NCBI GenBank assembly: GCA_947456305.1
Contig: CANGPN010000005.1
Span: 1 to 64,000 of the forward strand
DNA length: 64,000 nucleotides
DNA from: Comamonadaceae bacterium
GTDB taxonomy: Bacteria; Pseudomonadota; Gammaproteobacteria; Burkholderiales; Burkholderiaceae_C
Direction: 5' to 3'
In this document: positions 38,818-48,744 of the stretch, one piece after another
Numbering within the stretch: the stretch's first letter is position 1
Layout of the letters: the number at the start of each line of letters is the position of its first letter
Translations under genes and position numbers: made by a program
Notes under the pieces: model-generated
The model's input: only the letters and a program-made list of their open reading frames with translations
Database searches by the model: none
Told to the model about the DNA's origin: nothing

Positions 38818-40017
38818 TTATTTCAATACGCTTGCTATCGCCTGGCACACATGGCCGATGTTCTGACTGTTCAAAGCAGCCACACACATGCGTCCGGTGT
38901 CGGTGCCGTAAACACCGAACTCAGAGCGCAGACGCAGCATCTGGTCTTTGCTCAGTCCGGAATAACTGAACATACCGATCTGGCGGGTGATGAAACTCAT
39001 GTCTTGCTGTATGCCTGCCGCTTTCAATCCATCGACCAGGCTTTGGCGCATGGTTTTGATGCGCACCCGCATCTCACCGAGTTCTTTTTCCCACAACTGG
39101 CGCAATTCAGGGCTTTGCAATACGGCGGCGACCACCGCGCCGCCGTGTGTCGGCGGGTTGGAATAGTTGGTGCGAATCACAATTTTGAGCTGCGACAAAA
39201 CGCGTGCGGCTTCGTCGGCAGATTGGCACAGAACGGACAGCGCGCCGACGCGTTCGCCGTACAGGCTGAAGCTTTTGGAAAACGAGGTGGCGACCAGAAA
39301 ATTCAAACCGGCTTTGACGAACTTGCCGATGACCGCACCGTCTTCGGCGATTCCGTGACCAAAGCCTTGGTAAGCGATGTCCAAAAATGCCGTGAGTTGA
39401 CGCGCTTTAACGGCTTCGACCACTTGGTCCCATTGTTCGGAGGTGATGTCATAACCGGTGGGGTTGTGGCAGCAGGCGTGCAACACGATGACAGTGCCGG
39501 GAGCGGCGGCGTTCAAGCTGTCCAACATGCCTTGGAAGTTCACGCCACGTGCAGCTGCGTCGTAATACGCGTAAGTTTTCACTGTGAAACCGGCAGCGGC
39601 AAACAAAGCTCTGTGGTTTTCCCAGCTCGGGTCGCTGATCAACACCTCGGCTGAGGGGTTGAGTTTCTTTAAAAAGTCTGCACCGATTTTCAAACCACCA
39701 GTGCCGCCTAGCGCTTGCACAGTGGCGACGCGGTTGGACTTGACGGCTTCGGATTCAGCGCCGAACACCAGGCCTTTGACCGCGGTGTCGTAGGCCGCGA
39801 TACCGTCTATGGGCAGGTAACCGCGCGCTGCGGGCTTGGCCATCAAGCTGTGTTCGGCTTGTTGTACGCAATCCAGCAAAGGCAGTTTGCCTTGGTCATT
39901 GAAATACACGCCGACGCCGAGGTTGACTTTGACCGGTGAGGTGTCAGCCGCAAATTGTTCGTTCAAGCCCAGAATAGGGTCGCGGGGTGCCATTTCAACG
40001 GCAGAAAAAAGAGACAT
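38818..40017 (-). CDS. tyrB: Aromatic amino-acid (aspartate-type) aminotransferase
   Basis: A 399-aa fold-I PLP enzyme of the class-I aspartate/aromatic transaminase group. The start MSLFSAVEMAPRDPILGLNE is the family start; an upstream extension is rejected. Visible: VKVNLGVGVYFNDQGKLPLL, VLHACCHNPTGYD (in place of the usual HNPTG context, intact), FLDIAYQGFG, the PLP lysine in TSFSKSFSLYGERVG and RTNYSNPPTHGG. It could act on aspartate, tyrosine or phenylalanine; the tyrB name is a best guess. It is divergent from uvrB. Confidence 0.87.
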   Translation of the reverse strand: MSLFSAVEMAPRDPILGLNEQFAADTSPVKVNLGVGVYFNDQGKLPLLDCVQQAEHSLMAKPAARGYLPIDGIAAYDTAVKGLVFGAESEAVKSNRVATVQALGGTGGLKIGADFLKKLNPSAEVLISDPSWENHRALFAAAGFTVKTYAYYDAAARGVNFQGMLDSLNAAAPGTVIVLHACCHNPTGYDITSEQWDQVVEAVKARQLTAFLDIAYQGFGHGIAEDGAVIGKFVKAGLNFLVATSFSKSFSLYGERVGALSVLCQSADEAARVLSQLKIVIRTNYSNPPTHGGAVVAAVLQSPELRQLWEKELGEMRVRIKTMRQSLVDGLKAAGIQQDMSFITRQIGMFSYSGLSKDQMLRLRSEFGVYGTDTGRMCVAALNSQNIGHVCQAIASVLK

Positions 40018-40149
40018 CGTCAGTCCTTGAAGAGAAGGGGAAAAAGCGGGTGTGGAATCAAACAGCGCAGACTGCGTTAGGCTTAGCGGTTTGGCGACGA
40101 TTTTAGCGGTTCGCATGTGCGCGCCGGATCGCGCTTTCAAAGTTGGTCA

Positions 40150-42243
40150 ATGAGCAGTCCCTTGTTAAGTGTTGTTGAATCGGAAGACACCCCGGCAGTC
40201 GCAGCGGGTGAGTGGAAAACCTATGCCGGTTCGCCGTTTGAATTGTTCCAGCCCTATCCGCCTGCCGGAGACCAGCCGGTGGCGATCTCCAAGCTGGTGG
40301 AAGGATTGCATGATGGTGAGATGTTTCAAACCTTGCTGGGCGTGACCGGTTCTGGAAAAACCTTCACCATGGCGAATGTCATCGCACAAATGGGCCGCCC
40401 GGCCATCATTTACGCGCCGAATAAAACCCTGGCCGCTCAGCTGTACAGCGAGTTCCGCGAGTTCTTCCCTAAAAACGCGGTGGAGTATTTCGTCAGCTAT
40501 TACGACTACTACCAGCCTGAAGCCTACGTGCCGCAGCGCGATTTGTTCATTGAAAAAGACAGCGCAATCAACGAGCACATAGAGCAAATGCGTTTGTCTT
40601 GCACCAAGAGTTTGCTGGAGCGGCGCGATGTCATTATTGTGGCCACGGTGTCGGCGATTTACGGTATCGGCGAGCCCGAGAGCTACCACCGCATGGTGAT
40701 GACTTTGCGGGTCGGAGACAAGCCGGGGCAGCGCGACATCATCGCGCAGTTGGTGCGTATGCAATATGAACGCAATGACATGGATTTTTCTCGCGGGTGC
40801 TTCCGTGTGCGCGGCGACACCATCGATGTGTTCCCCGCCGAGCACAGCGAGTTAGCCATTCGCATTGAGCTGTTTGACGATGAAATAGAAAGCCTGCAAT
40901 TGCTCGACCCGTTGACCGGGCGAATGATCCAGAAAATCCCGCGCTTCACCGTGTACCCGTCCAGCCACTATGTGACACCGCGAGACAAAGTGTTGGCCGC
41001 TGTTGAAACCATCAAGTTGGAGTTGGGCGACCGGCTCAAGGAATTGGTCGGCATGGGCAAACTGGTCGAGGCCCAGCGTCTTGAGCAACGCACGCGTTTT
41101 GATTTGGAAATGCTCAGTGAGATTGGCCATTGCAAGGGAATTGAAAACTACACGCGGCATTTGTCAGGTGCCGCACCTGGTGAGCCACCCAGCACACTGA
41201 CTGACTATTTGCCCAAAGATGCGCTGATGTTTTTCGACGAAAGCCATGTGCTGATGGGGCAGTTCTCCGGCATGTACAACGGCGACCGAGCCAGAAAACT
41301 CACCTTGGTTGAATTTGGTTTTCGCTTGCCCAGTGCGCTGGACAACCGGCCCTTGAAGCTGGAAGAGTTTGAGCGGCGCATGCGTCAACTGGTGTTTGTG
41401 TCTGCCACGCCGTCTGATTACGAAAAAACACATTCCGGTCAGGTGGTCGAGCAAGTGGTGCGGCCCACCGGACTGGTAGACCCGCAGGTGGAAGTGCGTC
41501 CGGCCACCAACCAAGTCGATGATGTGTTGCAGGAAATCCGCATACGCACAGACAAAAGCGAACGCATACTGATCACCACCTTGACCAAGCGCATGGCCGA
41601 GCAGTTGACCGATTACCTCGGTGACAACGGTGTCAAAGTGCGTTATTTGCACAGTGATATTGATACGGTTGAGCGGGTGGAAATATTGCGCGATTTGCGT
41701 TTGGGCGTGTTCGATGTGCTGGTTGGCATCAACTTGTTGCGCGAGGGTTTGGATTTGCCCGAGGTGTCTCTGGTGGCGATCTTGGACGCTGACAAAGAAG
41801 GCTTTTTGCGTTCTGAGCGCAGTTTGATTCAAACCATTGGACGCGCCGCACGAAATTTAGAGGGAAGGGCGATTTTGTACGCCGACCGCATGACAGATTC
41901 AATGGCGCGTGCCATCGGAGAAACAGAGCGTCGTCGTAACAAGCAAATTGCCTTCAACTTGGAAAACGGCATCACGCCGCGTGGTGTGGTCAAAGGTATT
42001 CGCGATTTGATCGACGGGGTCTACAGCGAAAAATCTGACAAAGAATCCATGCGCATGGAACTGGAGCAGGCGCGTTTGCAGGACATGAGCGAAAAAGACG
42101 TTGCCAAAGAGATCAAGCGTCTTGAAAAACAAATGATGGAACACGCCCGCAACCTGGAGTTCGAGCAGGCTGCGTCCACCCGCGACCAATTGGGCAGATT
42201 GCGCGGCTTGACCTTTGGCGCGACACCCCAAGATAGACCTTAG
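40150..42243 (+). CDS. uvrB: UvrABC excision nuclease subunit B
   Basis: A 697-aa nucleotide-excision-repair helicase. I start at the ATG at 40150; an in-frame upstream ATG at 40117 is less likely. Walker A GVTGSGKT is at 64-71, the damage-probing beta-hairpin [12 protein letters not shown] follows, and then come [11 protein letters not shown], the helicase motifs in domain 3 ([20 protein letters not shown]) and a C-terminal UVR domain ([23 protein letters not shown]). It works with UvrA and UvrC, neither of which is in the window. No clear SOS box was found upstream. Confidence 0.97.
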   Translation: MSSPLLSVVESEDTPAVAAGEWKTYAGSPFELFQPYPPAGDQPVAISKLVEGLHDGEMFQTLLGVTGSGKTFTMANVIAQMGRPAIIYAPNKTLAAQLYSEFREFFPKNAVEYFVSYYDYYQPEAYVPQRDLFIEKDSAINEHIEQMRLSCTKSLLERRDVIIVATVSAIYGIGEPESYHRMVMTLRVGDKPGQRDIIAQLVRMQYERNDMDFSRGCFRVRGDTIDVFPAEHSELAIRIELFDDEIESLQLLDPLTGRMIQKIPRFTVYPSSHYVTPRDKVLAAVETIKLELGDRLKELVGMGKLVEAQRLEQRTRFDLEMLSEIGHCKGIENYTRHLSGAAPGEPPSTLTDYLPKDALMFFDESHVLMGQFSGMYNGDRARKLTLVEFGFRLPSALDNRPLKLEEFERRMRQLVFVSATPSDYEKTHSGQVVEQVVRPTGLVDPQVEVRPATNQVDDVLQEIRIRTDKSERILITTLTKRMAEQLTDYLGDNGVKVRYLHSDIDTVERVEILRDLRLGVFDVLVGINLLREGLDLPEVSLVAILDADKEGFLRSERSLIQTIGRAARNLEGRAILYADRMTDSMARAIGETERRRNKQIAFNLENGITPRGVVKGIRDLIDGVYSEKSDKESMRMELEQARLQDMSEKDVAKEIKRLEKQMMEHARNLEFEQAASTRDQLGRLRGLTFGATPQDRP

Positions 42244-42292
42244 CCACATGTTTGGGCGGCTATTACCCGACTAAATCATTTGGCTTTGTGTT

Positions 42293-42314
42293 ATAGTTGA
42301 CTAATCCAGTCGAC
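42293..42314 (+). promoter_or_regulatory. IscR type-1 binding site upstream of iscR
   Basis: The 22-nt sequence from 42293, containing TGACTAATCCAGTCG, matches the type-1 IscR consensus (ATASYYGACTRWWWYAGTCR) almost base for base. It lies 24 bp before the iscR ATG and overlaps a TATAGT -10-like box at 42292. [2Fe-2S]-IscR should bind here and repress its own operon, as in E. coli. A weaker half-match (CGACTAAATCATTTG, 42268-42282) could be a second site. Confidence 0.82.
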
Positions 42315-42337
42315 AAAGCACCCTCTCAGGAGTTTTT

Positions 42338-42874
42338 ATGCGTCTTACCACCAAAGGCCGTTTTGCTGTCACCGCCATGATTGACCTGGCTTTGCGCCAG
42401 AACAACGGGCCGGTTACCCTGGCTGCCATCAGCCAGCGCCAGCAGATTTCACTCTCCTACCTCGAGCAATTGTTCGGCAAACTGCGTCGCCACAACCTGG
42501 TCGAGTCCACCCGCGGTCCCGGCGGCGGCTACACACTCGGGCGCAAAGCCACAGACATTTCCGTCGCTGACATCATTTTGTCGGTGGACGAGCCGATTGA
42601 CGCCACGCATTGCGCCGGCAAAGAAAACTGCCTGGGCGAGACCGGCCGTTGCATGACACACGAACTTTGGACCTCATTGAACCAGCGCATGATCGATTTC
42701 CTCAATTCGGTCAATTTGCAAAAACTGGTCGACGACCAGTTGGCCAAAGGCCTGCAAATCGAAAACAAACCTCTGGTCAAGCGTTCCATCACGTCTGCGC
42801 CGGTGGTCAAACCTATCCGCGTGAACGCGCCTAACTCCGTGTTTGCCCTTGGCAATGCATTCGTCAAAGGCTGA
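42338..42874 (+). CDS. iscR: Fe-S cluster-sensing regulator IscR
   Basis: A 178-aa Rrf2-family regulator. It has an N-terminal winged HTH ([35 protein letters not shown]) and the three cluster-ligand cysteines C92, C98 and C105, with H108 as the fourth ligand ([20 protein letters not shown]). It represses the isc operon when holding a [2Fe-2S] cluster and acts more widely as apo-protein. It is the first gene of the isc operon, behind its own box and an AGGAG site. Confidence 0.97.
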   Translation: MRLTTKGRFAVTAMIDLALRQNNGPVTLAAISQRQQISLSYLEQLFGKLRRHNLVESTRGPGGGYTLGRKATDISVADIILSVDEPIDATHCAGKENCLGETGRCMTHELWTSLNQRMIDFLNSVNLQKLVDDQLAKGLQIENKPLVKRSITSAPVVKPIRVNAPNSVFALGNAFVKG

Positions 42875-42882
42875 GATTCATC

Positions 42883-44103
42883 ATGGACATGACCCCGCAT
42901 TTCCCGATTTACCTGGACTACGCTGCCACCAACCCGTGTGACGACCGAGTGGTCGATGCCATGATTCCTTGGTTGCGTGAGCACTTCGGCAATCCGGCTT
43001 CACGCAGCCATGCCTGGGGTTGGGAAGCCGAAGAAGCGGTTGAAAAAGCGCGCTTGTATGTGGCTGAACTGATTGGTGCCGACCCGCGTGAAATCGTTTG
43101 GACTTCGGGTGCTACCGAGTCGAACAACCTGGCCATCAAAGGCGCGGCGCATTTCTACAAAACCAAAGGCAAACACCTGATCACCGTGAAAACCGAGCAC
43201 AAAGCCGTGCTCGACACCATGCGTGAACTCGAGCGCCAAGGTTTTGAAGTCACCTACATGGACGTGCAGGAAGACGGACTGCTGGATCTCAACAAACTGA
43301 AAGATGCCATCCGCCCGGACACTTCGCTTATCAGCGTTATGCATGTGAACAATGAAATCGGTGTCATTCAAGACATCGTCGCCATCGGCAATATGTGTCG
43401 CGAAAAAGGCATTATTTTTCACGTGGATGCCGCCCAGTCCACCGGCAAGGTGGACATCAATCTGGCAGAACTGCCAGTCGATTTGATGAGCCTGGCTTCA
43501 CACAAAACCTACGGCCCCAAAGGCATAGGCGCTTTGTATGTGCGTCGCAAACCGCGCGTTCGTTTGGAAGCGCAAATGCACGGCGGTGGACACGAGCGCG
43601 GCATGCGCAGCGGCACCTTGCCCACGCACCAGTGCGTCGGCATGGGCGAAGCATTCCGTATCGCCAAGTTGGAAATGGCCCAAGACATTGCCAAAGCCAG
43701 GCATTTGTCACAACGCCTGCTCAACGGCTTGAAAGACATAGAACAAGTGTTCATCAACGGTCACCTGACACAGCGTGTGCCGCACAACCTGAACATCAGC
43801 TTTAACTATGTTGAAGGTGAGTCTCTCATCATGGGCATCAAAGGCTTGGCGGTGTCCTCCGGATCTGCGTGTACCTCGGCCAGCTTAGAGCCCAGCTATG
43901 TGTTGCGCGCTCTGGGTCGCAGCGACGAATTGGCGCACAGCAGTTTGCGCATGACCGTGGGACGTTTTTCTACCGAAGAAGAAATCGACTACGCTATTTC
44001 CACCATTCGCACGAACGTCAGCAAGTTGCGTGACCTCAGCCCTTTGTGGGACATGTATAAAGAAGGCATAGATCTCAGCACTATCCAATGGGCAGCTCAC
44101 TGA
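42883..44103 (+). CDS. iscS: Cysteine desulfurase IscS
   Basis: A 406-aa PLP enzyme supplying sulfur for Fe-S clusters, tRNA thiolation and cofactors. The PLP lysine is K208 in [10 protein letters not shown], and the persulfide cysteine is C330 in [21 protein letters not shown], on the mobile loop. The start with two extra residues ([18 protein letters not shown]) is the usual betaproteobacterial form. It is 8 bp after iscR and 80 bp before iscU. Confidence 0.97.
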   Translation: MDMTPHFPIYLDYAATNPCDDRVVDAMIPWLREHFGNPASRSHAWGWEAEEAVEKARLYVAELIGADPREIVWTSGATESNNLAIKGAAHFYKTKGKHLITVKTEHKAVLDTMRELERQGFEVTYMDVQEDGLLDLNKLKDAIRPDTSLISVMHVNNEIGVIQDIVAIGNMCREKGIIFHVDAAQSTGKVDINLAELPVDLMSLASHKTYGPKGIGALYVRRKPRVRLEAQMHGGGHERGMRSGTLPTHQCVGMGEAFRIAKLEMAQDIAKARHLSQRLLNGLKDIEQVFINGHLTQRVPHNLNISFNYVEGESLIMGIKGLAVSSGSACTSASLEPSYVLRALGRSDELAHSSLRMTVGRFSTEEEIDYAISTIRTNVSKLRDLSPLWDMYKEGIDLSTIQWAAH

Positions 44104-44183
44104 GCCGCATCGCACCACAATGAAACACTGCTATGTCGCCCTTGTCCCATTGACGGCTTAGCAGCATTCACAAAAGGAAAAAC

Positions 44184-44570
44184 ATGGCTTACTCAGAAAA
44201 AGTGATTGATCATTACGAAAACCCGCGCAATGTGGGCTCGTTTGAAAAGGGTGACGATTCGGTTGGCACCGGCATGGTCGGCGCACCTGCTTGCGGCGAT
44301 GTGATGAAGCTGCAAATCAAAGTCAATCCTGTCACCGGCATCATCGAAGACGCGCGTTTCAAAACCTATGGCTGCGGCTCTGCCATCGCATCTTCGTCAT
44401 TGGTCACTGAATGGGTCAAAGGCAAAACGCTGGACGAAGCTGCGTCTCTCAAGAACAGTGAAATTGCGCAAGAGCTGGCGCTGCCGCCTGTGAAAATTCA
44501 CTGCTCCATCCTGGCCGAAGATGCCATCAAAGCAGCGGTCGACGATTACAAAAAGAAGCACGCACACTGA
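44184..44570 (+). CDS. iscU: Fe-S cluster scaffold IscU
   Basis: A 128-aa scaffold on which [2Fe-2S] clusters are built. The cluster cysteines are C37 (PACGDVM, with D39), C64 ([11 protein letters not shown]) and C107 ([12 protein letters not shown]). The HscA recognition motif LPPVK is at 100-104. It follows iscS, with an AAGGAAAA site. Confidence 0.97.
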   Translation: MAYSEKVIDHYENPRNVGSFEKGDDSVGTGMVGAPACGDVMKLQIKVNPVTGIIEDARFKTYGCGSAIASSSLVTEWVKGKTLDEAASLKNSEIAQELALPPVKIHCSILAEDAIKAAVDDYKKKHAH

Positions 44571-44571
44571 T

Positions 44572-44895
44572 ATGTCAGTCTCCATGACCGAAGCTGCCGC
44601 AAGGCACGTGAACCGCTACTTGAGCAAACGCGGCAAGGGCGTGGGCGTGCGTCTGGGTGTCAAAACCACAGGATGCTCTGGCCTGGCTTACAAGCTCGAA
44701 TACGTGGACGAACTCGCACCTGAAGACGTGGTGTTTGAAGCCCATGGTTTGAAAATCCTGATTGATCCCAAGAGCCTGCCTTATTTGGAAGGCACCGAAC
44801 TCGACTTTGTTCGCGAAGGCTTGAATGAAGGCTTTAAATTCAACAATCCCAACGAGCGTGACCGTTGCGGCTGTGGTGAATCTTTCCGGGTTTGA
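44572..44895 (+). CDS. iscA: A-type Fe-S carrier IscA
   Basis: A 107-aa A-type carrier that passes clusters to apo-proteins. The conserved cysteines are C35 (TTGCSGLAY) and C99/C101 (RCGCGESF). The ATG at 44572 lies one base after the iscU stop; an in-frame frame extending into iscU is rejected. Its stop overlaps the next start (TGATG). Confidence 0.96.
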   Translation: MSVSMTEAAARHVNRYLSKRGKGVGVRLGVKTTGCSGLAYKLEYVDELAPEDVVFEAHGLKILIDPKSLPYLEGTELDFVREGLNEGFKFNNPNERDRCGCGESFRV

Positions 44896-45446
44896 TGGTG
44901 AGCAGCGGGGGAGTTTTAGGGTCGCTGACCCTGGCCAGCAGTGATTTTGAATTGTTTGGCTTAGAGCCCCGGTTTCAACTGAATGCCTCAGAGCTAGATT
45001 TGCAATGGAAGCAGTTGCAAAAACAAGTGCATCCTGACCATTTTTCCTCGCAAGGCGCAGCCGACAAACGGTTGGCCATGCAATGGTCGGTCCGCGTCAA
45101 TGAAGCCTATCAACGATTGAAACACCCGCTACGCCGCGCAGCGTATTTGTGTGAATTGAATGGCGCACCCATACGCGCTGAAGACAACACCGCCATGCCG
45201 CCCGCATTTTTGATGCAGCAAATGCAATGGCGGGAAGAACTCGACGAAGCCACAGATGCCGCCGCCATTGAAGCACTGCAACAGCAAATGGCGCTGGAGA
45301 AGCAACTGCTTCTGCAACAATGTGCACAAGCGATAGATAACCGTTCGGATTGGGCACAGGCCGCGCAAACAGTGCGTGCGCTGATGTTCATCGAACGTTT
45401 TGAACACGATCTGGACAACCGCCTTGAGCGCTTAGACAACAACTAA
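44895..45446 (+). CDS. hscB: Fe-S co-chaperone HscB
   Basis: A J-domain protein that delivers IscU to HscA. The HPD motif is at residues 46-48 (QVHPDHF), and the C-terminal three-helix domain that binds IscU is present ([26 protein letters not shown]-type end). The start at 44895 overlaps iscA; a GTG at 44898 is possible. The N-terminus is about ten residues longer than in E. coli. It is followed 17 bp later by hscA. Confidence 0.93.
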   Translation: MVSSGGVLGSLTLASSDFELFGLEPRFQLNASELDLQWKQLQKQVHPDHFSSQGAADKRLAMQWSVRVNEAYQRLKHPLRRAAYLCELNGAPIRAEDNTAMPPAFLMQQMQWREELDEATDAAAIEALQQQMALEKQLLLQQCAQAIDNRSDWAQAAQTVRALMFIERFEHDLDNRLERLDNN

Positions 45447-45463
45447 AAAAGATTTCACGCCCC

Positions 45464-47320
45464 ATGGCATTGCTGCAAATTTCCGAACCCGGGCAAGCGC
45501 CCGACCCGCACGCCCGGCGCATTGCCATCGGCATCGATTTGGGCACCACGCATTCGCTGGTGGCCAGTGTGAGAAACGGTGTGGCCGAATGTTTGCCTGA
45601 TGCACAAGGCCGGGTGATATTGCCTTCTGCTGTGCGTTATCTAGGTGGCGGTAAACGCGCCATCGGCCACGATGCGTTGGCTGCCCAGGCCGAAGACCCG
45701 CAGAACACCATTGTGTCGGTCAAGCGCTTCATGGGTCGCGGTGTGGCCGATATTGCCAACATTGCCAATCTCCCTTACGCGTTGATAGACAAACCCGGCA
45801 TGCTGAGTTTGCAAACCATTGAGGGCGAAAAATCTCCTGTCGAGGTGAGTGCGGAAATTTTGGCCAGCTTGCGCCAGCGCGCTGAAGACACGTTTGACGA
45901 TGAGATTTACGGCGCAGTCATCACCGTGCCCGCCTACTTTGATGATGCGCAACGCCAAGCCACCAAAGACGCTGCGCAAATGGCCGGCTTGAATGTGTTG
46001 CGCTTGATCAATGAGCCCACAGCCGCTGCCATTGCTTACGGTTTGGACAATGGCAGTGAAGGCATTTACGCGGTATATGACTTAGGCGGCGGCACTTTTG
46101 ACGTGTCCATTCTTCGCTTGAGCAAAGGTGTGTTTGAGGTCATGGCCACCGGCGGCGACTCTGCTTTGGGCGGCGATGATTACGATCTTGCGTTGGCCGA
46201 TGTGGTGCTCACAGCCACAGGCCGTACATTGAACAATGCCGCGGACAAATCGCGCTTGCTGACAGCGGCGCGCGCTTGCAAACAGGCTTTGTCCGACAGC
46301 ACAGAACATGTGTTTCAAGTTGAACTCAGCGACGGCGCGATCACCCACAAAGTCAGCCGCGCAGAGTTTGAAGCATGCACCCAGCACCTGACCCGCAAGA
46401 CTTTGCAGGCTGTGAAAAAAGCTTTGCGCGATGCCGGTCTTCAGGCTGTGGATATACAAGGTGTGGTCATGGTAGGCGGCTCTACCCGCATGCCGCATGT
46501 GCAAACCGCAGTCGGCGAACTGTTGCAATCTGTGCCTTTGACCAATGTCAACCCGGATGAAGTGGTTGCCTTGGGCGCTGCCATTCAAGCCAATCAATTG
46601 AGCGGCAATAACCCGAACGGCGAGTTGCTGTTGCTCGATGTGATTCCTTTGTCGCTGGGTATAGAGACCATGGGCGGTTTGGTTGAGCGCATCGTGCCGC
46701 GCAACCAAACCATACCCACCGCCATGGCGCAAGACTTCACCACCTACCAAGATGGTCAAACTGCATTGGCTTTGCACGTGGTGCAAGGCGAGCGTGATCT
46801 GGTGGCCGATTGCCGCAGCCTCGCTCGCTTCGAGTTGCGCGGCATACCTCCCATGGCTGCAGGTGCTGCGCGCATTCGTGTGACATTCACTGTGGATGCA
46901 GACGGCTTGCTCAGCGTGAACGCCACCGAAACAAACAGCGGCGTGCAAGCGCATATCGATGTCAAGCCGAGTTATGGTTTGTCAGACGATCAAATCGCCG
47001 CCATGTTGCAAGACAGTTTTCACACCGCCGAGTTCGACAAAAACGCACGTGCATTGGCCGAAGCCCGGCTAGAAGCCAACCGCATGTGGTTGGCTGCACA
47101 AAGCGCATTGAATGCAGACGAACATTTGCTGACCACTGAAGAAGCCGCCGCCATTCGCGGATTGATGGCAGAGGTGCTGGCCGCTAAATCACTTGAAACA
47201 CCTGCACTGATCGAGGCGGCCACTGAGGCGTTGGCCAAAGGCACAGAAGCCTTTGCCGCAGCCCGCATGAACGACGGCATACGCAAAGCGTTGGCCGGTA
47301 AACACATTGGGGCTATGTAA
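45464..47320 (+). CDS. hscA: Fe-S Hsp70 chaperone HscA
   Basis: A 618-aa specialised Hsp70 that drives cluster transfer from IscU. The ATPase domain has [26 protein letters not shown] and [14 protein letters not shown]. The substrate-binding domain has [17 protein letters not shown] and a shortened lid, typical of HscA versus DnaK. It starts 17 bp after hscB, and its stop overlaps the fdx start (TAATG). Confidence 0.96.
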   Translation: MALLQISEPGQAPDPHARRIAIGIDLGTTHSLVASVRNGVAECLPDAQGRVILPSAVRYLGGGKRAIGHDALAAQAEDPQNTIVSVKRFMGRGVADIANIANLPYALIDKPGMLSLQTIEGEKSPVEVSAEILASLRQRAEDTFDDEIYGAVITVPAYFDDAQRQATKDAAQMAGLNVLRLINEPTAAAIAYGLDNGSEGIYAVYDLGGGTFDVSILRLSKGVFEVMATGGDSALGGDDYDLALADVVLTATGRTLNNAADKSRLLTAARACKQALSDSTEHVFQVELSDGAITHKVSRAEFEACTQHLTRKTLQAVKKALRDAGLQAVDIQGVVMVGGSTRMPHVQTAVGELLQSVPLTNVNPDEVVALGAAIQANQLSGNNPNGELLLLDVIPLSLGIETMGGLVERIVPRNQTIPTAMAQDFTTYQDGQTALALHVVQGERDLVADCRSLARFELRGIPPMAAGAARIRVTFTVDADGLLSVNATETNSGVQAHIDVKPSYGLSDDQIAAMLQDSFHTAEFDKNARALAEARLEANRMWLAAQSALNADEHLLTTEEAAAIRGLMAEVLAAKSLETPALIEAATEALAKGTEAFAAARMNDGIRKALAGKHIGAM

Positions 47321-47658
47321 TGACGACCATCAAAATACTTCCGCACGTTGAACTCTGCCCTGAGGGTCGTGAAATACACACATTACCCGGCAACAGCATT
47401 TGCGAGGCCTTGCTGGACAACGGCATCAACATCGAACACGCTTGCGACATGAGCTGCGCTTGCACCACTTGCCATGTCATCGTGCGCCAAGGCATGGTCA
47501 GCTTGAACGAAGCCACGGAAGAGGAAGAGGATTTGCTGGACAAAGCCTGGGGCCTGGAGCCGAATTCACGCTTGGGTTGTCAGGCGCTGGTGGCACAGCA
47601 AGATCTGGTGATTGAGATACCGCGCTACACCATCAACCACGCCAAAGAAAATCATTAA
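47320..47658 (+). CDS. fdx: isc-type [2Fe-2S] ferredoxin
   Basis: A 112-aa adrenodoxin-like ferredoxin giving electrons for cluster assembly. Ligand cysteines are C42, C48, C51 and C87 (CDMSCACTTC, then RLGCQAL). There are two additional cysteines, C13 and C28, outside the cluster motif. It overlaps hscA by one base and is the last isc gene; no iscX is seen before dnaQ. Confidence 0.95.
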   Translation: MTTIKILPHVELCPEGREIHTLPGNSICEALLDNGINIEHACDMSCACTTCHVIVRQGMVSLNEATEEEEDLLDKAWGLEPNSRLGCQALVAQQDLVIEIPRYTINHAKENH

Positions 47659-47663
47659 GCATC

Positions 47664-48371
47664 ATGCGACAAATTGTGTTGGACACCGAAACCACCGGCT
47701 TATCGCCAGATGCCGGTGACCGCATCATTGAAATCGGTTGTGTGGAATTGATGCACCGAAAATTAACAGGCAACAATTTTCATTGCTATCTGAACCCGGA
47801 CCGTGATATTCACGAAGACGCGATGAAAGTGCACGGCATCAGCACCGAGTTTTTGGCTGACAAGCCGCGCTTTGAAAACATTGTTGAAGAATTTCTGGCC
47901 TATGTGCAAGGTGCGGAAATCATTATTCACAACGCGCCGTTCGATGTCGGCTTTTTGAATGCCGAACTTGAACGTGCAGGCAAGCCAGTATTCAAAGAAC
48001 ACGTTAGCGGCGTACTGGATACCTTGGCTATGGCCAAAGAGCTATACCCCGGCAAACGCAATTCGCTAGACGCTCTGTGTGAGCGATTGGGCGTCAGTAA
48101 CGCGGCGCGCACCTTGCACGGTGGCCTGTTGGATGCGGAACTGCTGGCCGACGTGTACATCAACCTCACACGCGGCCAGGACGCTTTGTTGATGGAAGGC
48201 GACGACCCAAACCATTCCGGCCCGGGGGCGGTCAAAATGGATTACAGCAGTTTCACCTTGCCTGTGATCCAACCCTCGGCGCAAGAACTGCAGGCACACG
48301 AGGAGGTGCTGGTGCAGATAGACAAGGCCAGCGGCGGCAAGACTTTGTGGCGTTCACACACAACGGCTTGA
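47664..48371 (+). CDS. dnaQ: DNA polymerase III epsilon subunit (3'-5' exonuclease)
   Basis: A 235-aa DEDDh proofreading exonuclease. Exo I is VLDTETTGL (D7, E9), Exo II is IIHNAPFDVGFLNAEL, and Exo III is HGGLLDAELLADVY with the catalytic histidine. The C-terminal segment that contacts the alpha subunit is present. It is 5 bp after fdx, which suggests read-through from the isc operon. The tRNA-Val gene follows. Confidence 0.95.
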   Translation: MRQIVLDTETTGLSPDAGDRIIEIGCVELMHRKLTGNNFHCYLNPDRDIHEDAMKVHGISTEFLADKPRFENIVEEFLAYVQGAEIIIHNAPFDVGFLNAELERAGKPVFKEHVSGVLDTLAMAKELYPGKRNSLDALCERLGVSNAARTLHGGLLDAELLADVYINLTRGQDALLMEGDDPNHSGPGAVKMDYSSFTLPVIQPSAQELQAHEEVLVQIDKASGGKTLWRSHTTA

Positions 48372-48449
48372 TGGCTTTGGCTTGTGGTTGCTGCTTTTCA
48401 GGGTAGCTGCCGATTTGTGCCAAAATACACGGCTTTGGTAAATAGCATT

Positions 48450-48524
48450 GCGTGGTTAGCTCAGTGGTAGAGCATCGCCTTCACACGGCGGGGGTCGGGG
48501 GTTCAAAGCCCTCACCACGCACCA
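48450..48524 (+). tRNA. tRNA-Val(CAC), integration target
   Basis: A complete 75-nt tRNA with encoded ACCA. The acceptor pairs GCGTGGT with ACCACGC, and the anticodon loop TTCACAC gives anticodon CAC. The T loop reads TTCAAAG, less usual than TTCGAAA but still folding with a GGGGG/CCCTC stem. Its last 49 bases are repeated at 53426-53474, so the 3' part was probably supplied by the inserted element. Confidence 0.95.
48476..48524. repeat. Left attachment-type direct repeat
   Basis: The last 49 bases of the intact tRNA-Val gene, from the anticodon stem to CCA. They match 53426-53474 at 45 of 49 positions, with differences at 48478, 48495, 48505 and 48508. They act as the left boundary of the island. 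Confidence 0.85.
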
Positions 48525-48693
48525 TTTGCTTTTTTTATATATAAATCAAATACTTAAGTGCTTTTCAGGATTTACTTTTCTAGCAAATTTTATATGCTTC
48601 CCAAGGAAGCAAATTTTTAGACGACAAAAATATAATTACTAATAATCAATACAGAGTGTATATCCTAGTGGTATCTCAGTAAAAATTATCATA

Positions 48694-48712
48694 TGCTCAC
48701 GCAACGTGAGCA
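48694..48712. repeat. Perfect inverted repeat near the left end of the island
   Basis: TGCTCACG-CAA-CGTGAGCA, 8-bp arms and a 3-nt centre, lies 33 bp beyond the stop of the last island gene. No T run follows on the minus strand, so it is not a standard intrinsic terminator. It could be a protein-binding dyad (ParB- or recombinase-type) or a transcript end. The rest of the 220-bp gap after the tRNA shows nothing recognisable. Confidence 0.45.
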
Positions 48713-48744
48713 AAGCAGAAATCAAAAAAGTCAGCAAGAGTTAA

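Noticed and set aside
40018-40149. LexA/SOS box before uvrB
   Set aside because: No CTG-N10-CAG-type palindrome is visible in the tyrB-uvrB gap.
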